The translations under genes and the position numbers were made by a program. 64,000 nt of DNA from Sclerodactyla briareus (Eukaryota; Echinodermata; Holothuroidea; Dendrochirotida; Sclerodactylidae), in the NCBI GenBank assembly GCA_026419785.1, contig JAODTK010003443.1, forward strand, positions 186,001-250,000, written 5' to 3'. The notes under the pieces were generated by a model. That model was not told the DNA's origin and made no database searches. It saw nothing but the letters and a program-made list of their open reading frames with translations. Below, piece after piece: positions 58,478-64,000 of the stretch. Position 1 is the stretch's first letter. Each line of letters opens with the position of its first letter.

Positions 58478-58678
58478 GTGCCTGAAGATTTCATAGAACA
58501 ATATAAGAAAACGACAAGAGATCGTCTCTCAATACTATTCGATCAATCATCAAAATATTCAAGTGAATGGGGTCATAGTGGAATATCTCCCTTCAGTTGC
58601 CTCAATTACACTAAAAACAACTACCGCAGCAGCGGACCGAAAACCGGGATACCAAATTCGTCAAATATGATCCAATGA
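58478..58678 (+). CDS. Candidate terminal exon of the AT-hook gene
   Basis: After the acceptor TTTGTTAG|GTG (phase 0, matching the AT-hook exon's phase 0 donor), 66 codons are open to a TGA at 58,676. The product begins VPEDFIEQYKKTTRDRLSIL, continues FDQSSKYSSEWGHSG and has a polar tail ending in SNMIQ. The first ~25 residues look helical and charged, the rest Ser/Asn/Tyr-rich and flexible. Joined to the two upstream exons it gives at least 152 residues: coiled coil, AT-hook, C-terminal tail. Other exons may lie in the 5.75-kb intron. No AATAAA signal is obvious downstream. Family not recognised. Confidence 0.5.
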   Translation: MPEDFIEQYKKTTRDRLSILFDQSSKYSSEWGHSGISPFSCLNYTKNNYRSSGPKTGIPNSSNMIQ

Positions 58679-58699
58679 CGCCTTAAAATGTGATTGAGG

Positions 58700-59110
58700 C
58701 ATGGAGGTCATTTAATGTGTCTTATTGGTGTAATACTTGCCAAATTTAATTGCATGAAAACTTGGTGAATTGGCAACCTTCAGCTCGAGATGTTGGAGCT
58801 AGGAAGGGGCTACTGGAGGGCGAATAATGTTCTAATCCATTAATTCATGTCAAAATTTTCTCACATTTTCACAAGATGTGGTGACATGGTTAAACCTCAG
58901 TTCAATAATTTGAAGGAACTATTCAAATGTTAGTGAATTTATATTGTACAAAAATATCACACAAATGTTACCTAGACGATCTACGGAGGGCTATTAAGGT
59001 TTTATGTTTTTACGGTTGTTAGATTCTGTAAATGTAACTGCTATCTAACGAGGCGCGCCCTTTCGAATTGAAATCAACGATGCGTGTTAGCATAGAAGTT
59101 TCTAGAAGCT
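58700..59110. other. Possible 3' untranslated or intergenic stretch
   Basis: AT-rich sequence after the TGA, without a clear polyadenylation signal, gene or repeat. The phrase GAGGCATGGAGGTCATTT (58,696 onward) and an AAACTTGGTGAATTGG phrase resemble the AACTTGGTG repeat unit, so at least part is repeat-derived. Confidence 0.4.
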
Positions 59111-59114
59111 TTTT

Positions 59115-59930
59115 GATTCCTTGACGAAGGTCAGAGGCATCTATGCAGTCAGACAGTGGGTGTGTGGTATGTGTGTTTTTGTCGTGAGCTAACCTGTTAA
59201 ACACGATAACCTCAACCCCACTGGATGGATCAGTCATACTTGGTGTATGGGTTCCCCATGTAATGAGTACACGATCCTATTGTTTTGGGGTCAGGTCAAA
59301 GGTCATCTGAGGTCAAGAGAGGTTAAAGTCTGAAAATCTTGTTGACACGATAGTTCCAAGCGTACCTGGTCTGAGTCAAGTTGAAATTCGGTATGCAGGC
59401 TTTCTTATGAGAAGCACAGGACCCTATTGTTTGCTGTGAATCGGCGGTCAGATTTGGGAAAAAATGGACATTGTGAAAAATTGATAATGGCAAACTTTTA
59501 GCTCGTTAACACGATGAATCGACCCCACCTGGATGGATCAAGTTCATACTGGTTATATGGGTTCCCCATCATTGGGAGTTACACATCCCTAGTGTTTGGC
59601 GTCAGATCTGAAGGCATCGGCGATAAGAGAGGTCAAGTCTGAAAATCGTTGTTAGCCACGATAAGTCCGAATGCATGGACCTGATCAGTTAGGAATTAGT
59701 AGCAACTTTATTAGGGAAAAACAAGAAACGTTTTTGGTGTGAAGGAGCCAGTCTGGGAGGAAAGGGGATTATGGAAAAATTGTATTTTAGCTAGCTCAGC
59801 TTGTTAACAGGCCTCATCTGCATGGATGTAGCTCAAACTTGGAATGCGAGTCCTCTTTGAGTACTACAAAGATGCATATTGTGAATAGGACAATGGCTTA
59901 GCTGATCAAGTCAGGAGCAGTCAAGGCATA
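59115..59930 (+). mobile_element. TIR element of the GATTCCTTGAC family, copy 4
   Basis: Starts GATTCCTTGAC (59,115-59,125) and ends GTCAAGGCATA (59,920-59,930), followed by AAGCCTTTTGGCC. It is about 816 bp long. It contains a perfect AGGTCAAAGGTCA at 59,293-59,305 with a further AGGTCA four bases on (59,310-59,315). Non-coding. The next repeat (GGGCGTC element) begins about 16 bp after it. Confidence 0.65.
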
Positions 59931-59945
59931 CTAAGCCTTTTGGCC

Positions 59946-60925
59946 AGGGCGTCGGAGCGTTCGAAAAGTGGGGGGACACATCGAACGCAATGCATCTAAG
60001 CGGAGGGCCACCAACGGTGGGCGCGGATCGTACCAAGGAGAAATTTGCAGATTTTCATACCCAAAGATCGACGGGAAACGGCATGCCAGGTCATAGCACC
60101 CATCAACATGTGTGATTTGAGTAAAAGCAGACAAAAAGTTGTCATTGTGCATACTCAGAAGGTTCACCGAGTATAGCACATGGTATTTTTTATTACTTTT
60201 ACTCGGGCTGTGTTGCGTGGGATTCCAGGGGTCTACCGAACGGTCTCTGCGTGGGTATCGAACGGAAAAGCCATAGGGACGGGACCATCCAATTTGGAGC
60301 AGAAAAATTTGTCCGAATCGTACAAGTCCAGTCACTGGAAACTACCGGCGCGCGCGTAGCGCGCGGAAATAAAAATGCATGTTTTCCGGGCATCTTATCG
60401 AAAAGGTCTGACAGAACTTCAGGCATTTCTTCCATTTTGCTTCTCCTTCCAAATTTTTCCACAAATTTTCGCCGAAAAAATTTTTTCATCTCAGAAAAAT
60501 TGGGGGAGGGGGCAGTCATCGCCCCGCAAGGCTTCTGAAATTCATCGAGTGACGCAATGATTCGAAGCAGGTACATCGATATGTAATAGCTACCCCCCCC
60601 GCCTGGAAGGAAAGCGCCATTGCGCGCGAAATCACTCCGAGAACTCGTATGAAACATGGGTAATCCTTCCACTTCGGCCCTAGTCGTCCATATCTCCACC
60701 TGGGGTCGCGCACCTGAATTAGTGGACTTAAGGACAATTTCCAACGCGATTATTGTTTTGAGTTAACAACTATTTGATCAGTTTAGAGTGATACAAAATC
60801 GGCATGTGCCTATTATTTTTTGTGTATTACGTCCGGAAAAGTGGGGGGGAGGGACAAACGATATGATCTCCCCCCCACTTTGGAAAGTGGGGGAAATTCC
60901 CCGCCCCCGTCCCCTACCTGTTGAC
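59946..60925 (+). mobile_element. GGGCGTC...GACGCCC element, uninterrupted copy
   Basis: Begins GGGCGTCGGAGCGTTCGAAA and ends CTGTTGACGCCC. It covers, without interruption, the sequence that at 29.3-32.3 kb is split by the GC-rich TIR elements. It contains the GC palindrome GGCGCGCGCGTAGCGCGCGG near 60,345 and a G-run/C-run pair (60,843 and 60,871) able to form a stem. The 181-codon minus-strand frame (60,744-60,199) has no recognisable domain and is not matched by an intact frame in the other copy, so it is not called. Confidence 0.7.
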
Positions 60926-61187
60926 GCCCGTTCTTTTTGCAACTTTCTGTTTTTACAGAGATGATACACCTCTCTTGAAACGACACGAACCACTGTTGGA
61001 ATTCTTTCAAATAGAATATTTCCTCTCTGAAGTTTTGCCTCGATTAATATTTGTGCATATCAACTTCCTTATTAATGATCTTTTAAACAAAACTCTCTCT
61101 TGAACTATCGTTCTCAGCAATAATATTGCCTCTTGAGAAGGAAGAGATTTGTTTTTCTCTCCCTGACTCGCTCCGGGGGGGAGTAGG

Positions 61188-61345
61188 ACGATGCTTCTAC
61201 CCGACGATGAGCCAAGAGCAGCCTATCTATACGTCAACCAACCTGCCCATCCGGTACCAGTCCTTAGTGTGATGGATCCTACCTTAGAATATATGTACGT
61301 GTCCAAAAACAATCCAAGAAGAAAAAACGGAAGGCGGACAAGAAA
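61188..61345 (+). CDS. Candidate exon with basic C-terminal stretch
   Basis: A good pyrimidine tract (TTTTTCTCTCCCTGACTCGC) leads to AG at 61,186-61,187, and AAGAAA|GTGAGC gives a donor at 61,346. In between, one frame from ATG at 61,191 reads MLLPDDEPRAAYLYVNQPAH, then VMDPTLEYMY, then a basic run. In a frame shifted relative to this one the last part reads SKKKKRKADKK, resembling a nuclear localisation signal, so an indel may be present. It lies after the stop of the AT-hook gene, so it would belong to a different transcript. Family not recognised. Confidence 0.3.
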
Positions 61346-61847
61346 GTGAGCGAATCCTGATTTCATTCCAAGTTGAGTTAATTGCGGCTGTCGTAGTCTT
61401 CGTGGCATTGGCTTGCTTGGTGTCGAGTTTCAGGCTTATATCATTAGATTACATTTTCGAATTTACTCCCATAGGTGATGAAATGGACGCGATACTTTAC
61501 CATTCATGCTAGATTGCGTCTGGGCAATGATTAGGCTTTTGCGTAATACAGGCATTCTCCTGTCCTCCTTGTATGCCCAAACAGGGAACACTCTACTGAA
61601 CACTTTTCTCATTCCACTTGAATACGCTTATACTTTGAAGGACAACTACAGATCATATGATGAAGCAAATCATCACATCTGAAAAACAAAACATCCTTCA
61701 AACCCCGTCGCAAACGATCTCCCGTTACGGAGTTTGAGACCTTTGAAGTTTGTGCCGTGTTCGCGCAGATCGAAATCCTCCCTTAATGCTGAATAATGAG
61801 TAACTGTGCATATGATTATTTAAATTTAGAAGAATTGAATTATTCCT

Positions 61848-61920
61848 GCGAGAGGGAATGATTGTAGTGGGCTGATAGGTTTGCGAGAGGGAATGATTGT
61901 AGTGGGCTGATAGGTTTGCT
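61848..61920. repeat. Exact 35-bp tandem duplication
   Basis: GCGAGAGGGAATGATTGTAG followed by TGGGCTGATAGGTTT occurs twice in immediate succession with no difference. This indicates a recent event or an assembly slip. Confidence 0.95.
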
Positions 61921-61929
61921 GGCTATTTG

Positions 61930-62133
61930 TAAGAGAAAGAGAGTAGGTAGAACTGCGAGATGTGATGTTTTATCACAAAGGAACAATAAAATATGATTTA
62001 TAGTTTTTTTTTTATAAACTTCTTCATGTCCCACAATTGCACCATTGCATCTTCTGCGTCGGGAATGACCAAACTTTGAAAGTAAACAACAGGAACATCG
62101 TGTTGAAATAGGGTTTGGACTAATTCCCCACAT
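61930..62133 (-). pseudogene. Possible LINE ORF1 zinc-knuckle remnant
   Basis: The minus strand reads SPNPISTRCSCCLLSKFGHS, then RRRRCNGAIVGHEE, then CDKTSHLAV. With small frame changes this resembles the zinc-knuckle region of LINE ORF1/gag-like proteins (RC..C.kFGHs...C.g....GHe...C). Cys and His spacing is close to CX2CX4HX4C but not exact, so one or two indels are needed. It is at best a decayed fragment. Confidence 0.3.
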
Positions 62134-62139
62134 TATTAC

Positions 62140-64000
62140 CTATGTATCGAATCATCTGTTATAAACATTCAAAACCTGAATAGCTGGCATCAAGTTTATG
62201 ATCGAAGTAATATTTTACCTCCAAAACTTCATTTTTAATTCATCGGCGTTCATACTTACAAGTTCGCTGTTTTGAGCTTCCGATATCGTGCCGTACTCCT
62301 TGAGAACCACTCGCTAACGGTTGCCAGCGTTAACGTAGAAGCGTCGTTTTCTCCAGAAGAGAGAAACCCGAGGACGGGGGGGGGGGGCGCATTCTCCTCT
62401 CAGATCCTAGCTATACTCCGTTGTGGATCAGCACCGGCATAACGCTGCTTCTGTACGACTAATGGCCAGATGAAGATATCAAGGGTTGAGTGACTCACAT
62501 CCTCCAACCCTGGGGCCAGGCCTTCCGTCCCCGTTTTTAACGTCCCTTTCGACTCGGTCGATCAGTGTATTCCATGGTCCGATTACTTTCTCTTGGAACC
62601 CGAGAGCGAAATATCATTGCCCACGCGGATCGCTCACACGCCGACAGACAGACGCTTCGGCAATCCCACTTACTTAGCACCATGAACCATGGAGTGAAAA
62701 CCAAAACCCGCCACCGTCGCAGTAGGGACATGAACGCGTCCTTGTCGAATACTGCAACTCGAACAACTCGAAACGATTGCATGCAAAGCGTTAAAAAACT
62801 GATAACCCGCCCCACCTTATTCCTACGTTTTTGGCGGTGTTTCAATTATTTGTGACACAGCAGTATTAATCACTGCGTGTTTTTTGGGGCAGCGGGTCGG
62901 TTGTTGTGTAATCATTTGATCATTACAGCCGTAATTGTCTTCTCGTGCCTTCATCCTGCAGTGGCTTAAGAGCGACTTCTTTGAATGATCATAGTTATCG
63001 GCACAACCTCACAACCACCGACATGCGCAGGTGATGAGCAACTGCATCATTCCGTAAGAACAGAAACGATAACCATCCAATAACATTCCGTCAGACATAA
63101 GGAGAAGAGAATGCTCAGAAGGAATTCACAACTCCACCTGTGGCTGCCCGTTAGCATCAACGGGCGTATAGTCCGGAACCGTAACGTTGGTGGGCTAGGT
63201 ACCATTCGTGTCCCATCCGCGCCAGACTCCGGTTATTTATCCGAACAAACTGCCAGTGTCAATGGGCGTCTCCCCTCTACGGCGACATAACTATCACAGG
63301 TTCGCCTCTGACATCCTAGAGTCAATATGGCAGTCTCAAATCGTCGTCCGGCCTCTCTGATTCATGGCTTATGCGTCATCTGCTAAAACCTGCCCACAGA
63401 CAGACTCGACTGGACGTCAAATCGTGACGACAGCCAGTATATTCCGAACTACAGCGAAACCGGAAGAGCAGTCACGAGTTCAGAGGTATCGACAGGTTCA
63501 TCGATCTGACTAGCCGGGCAAATCGTGAGCCGGTACCGACACGTGAAAAGCGATAACAAGAAGTGAGCTGGTCTCTCCGCGAGGGTAGCTACCTCCTTGT
63601 CACGAACTTGATGAAGCGGGATACGCCGTTACCGAAGGTATATTCATGCGACGAGACTCGCCAATAGAGGGGCGCCCCCGTTACTAGATGGAGTGCGCCG
63701 GGGGGAACACCACGATAATCAGGGGAAGACTGAGAAACAGATGGCGCTCCTAGGGCGAACTGGCGGTAAATAACGAAGCAGTTTCCTCGGGAAGCTCCGA
63801 TGGCCCTGGTCGAGCACCCCCCTGTGACGTCGACGATCCCGACGGCGATCAGCATGGAACTACCTAGCCGTGACGTGAGCTTGTCGTGAAATCAAGAAAC
63901 AACTGAAATGTTCCCTTGTGGGGAAAGGGCGGGGGCATGTTACCCTACGAATGATGTTACAGGTGTAGGAATCACATGGTGCTTGAGAGGAGGTGGAAAA
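62140..64000. other. Window end with no recognised gene
   Basis: From about 62,260 onward the sequence is more GC-balanced and less repetitive than the rest, with a G-run at 62,379-62,387. Frames of up to 102 codons occur on both strands around 62,540-62,855 and 63,589-63,855, without recognised domains or paired splice sites. It may be the start of a gene-bearing or unique region beyond the window, but nothing can be asserted. Confidence 0.45.

Overview
The window reads as nuclear DNA from an animal with an intron-rich, repeat-rich genome, most likely a marine invertebrate deuterostome such as an echinoderm. That is inference. It rests on decayed metazoan LINEs, tRNA-headed SINE-like units, long palindromic and G-run repeats, many microsatellites, and a dispersed family full of AGGTCA words. 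There are no operons, rRNA, CRISPR arrays or prokaryote-like genes. Repeat copies differ largely by small indels and homopolymer length, so either the repeats are old or the assembly comes from noisy long reads. Indels of this kind would also break real exons.

Only one gene model has reasonable support, on the + strand. It comprises a coiled-coil exon (49,478-49,638), an AT-hook exon (52,628-52,726) and a terminal exon with a stop (58,478-58,678). The splice signals and phases agree. A weaker upstream exon (40,827-41,019) fits in phase, and an unrelated basic exon may lie at 61,188-61,345. I do not recognise the protein.

Layout. 1-9 kb: a ~195-bp satellite (1.55-2.53 kb), a palindromic TGATATCA array (7.2-7.5 kb) and a 345-bp tandem duplication (8.36-9.0 kb). 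9.6-10.7, 55.6-57.7 and 59.1-59.9 kb: four + strand copies of a ~0.8-1.05 kb element with GATTCCTTGAC/GTCAAGGAATC ends, several carrying AGGTCA direct repeats spaced like nuclear-receptor sites. 13-24 kb: AT- and homopolymer-rich DNA, a foldback at 17.9-18.1 kb and a tRNA-like unit at 21.4 kb. 26-27.3 kb: a TGGGCC-rich tract and an L2-like LINE remnant (-). 29.3-35.0 kb: a nested complex in which two head-to-tail GC-rich TIR elements sit inside another repeat, followed by a 1.6-kb tandem duplication; 59.95-60.93 kb holds a copy of the host repeat without the insert. 40.4-48.6 kb: a SINE, a LINE reverse-transcriptase remnant with a duplicated palm block (-), a 1.7-kb inverted repeat and two tRNA-like units. 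49.7-50.4 kb: 61 perfect copies of a 12-bp repeat inside the first supported intron, followed by a CR1/L2-like LINE remnant (-).

Apart from the gene model the window is repeat-dominated, and I found no complete novel system. The points most worth checking are the AT-hook gene, the AGGTCA-bearing TIR family, the nested TTAA-flanked GC-rich element, and the perfect 61-copy minisatellite beside an active-looking splice donor.
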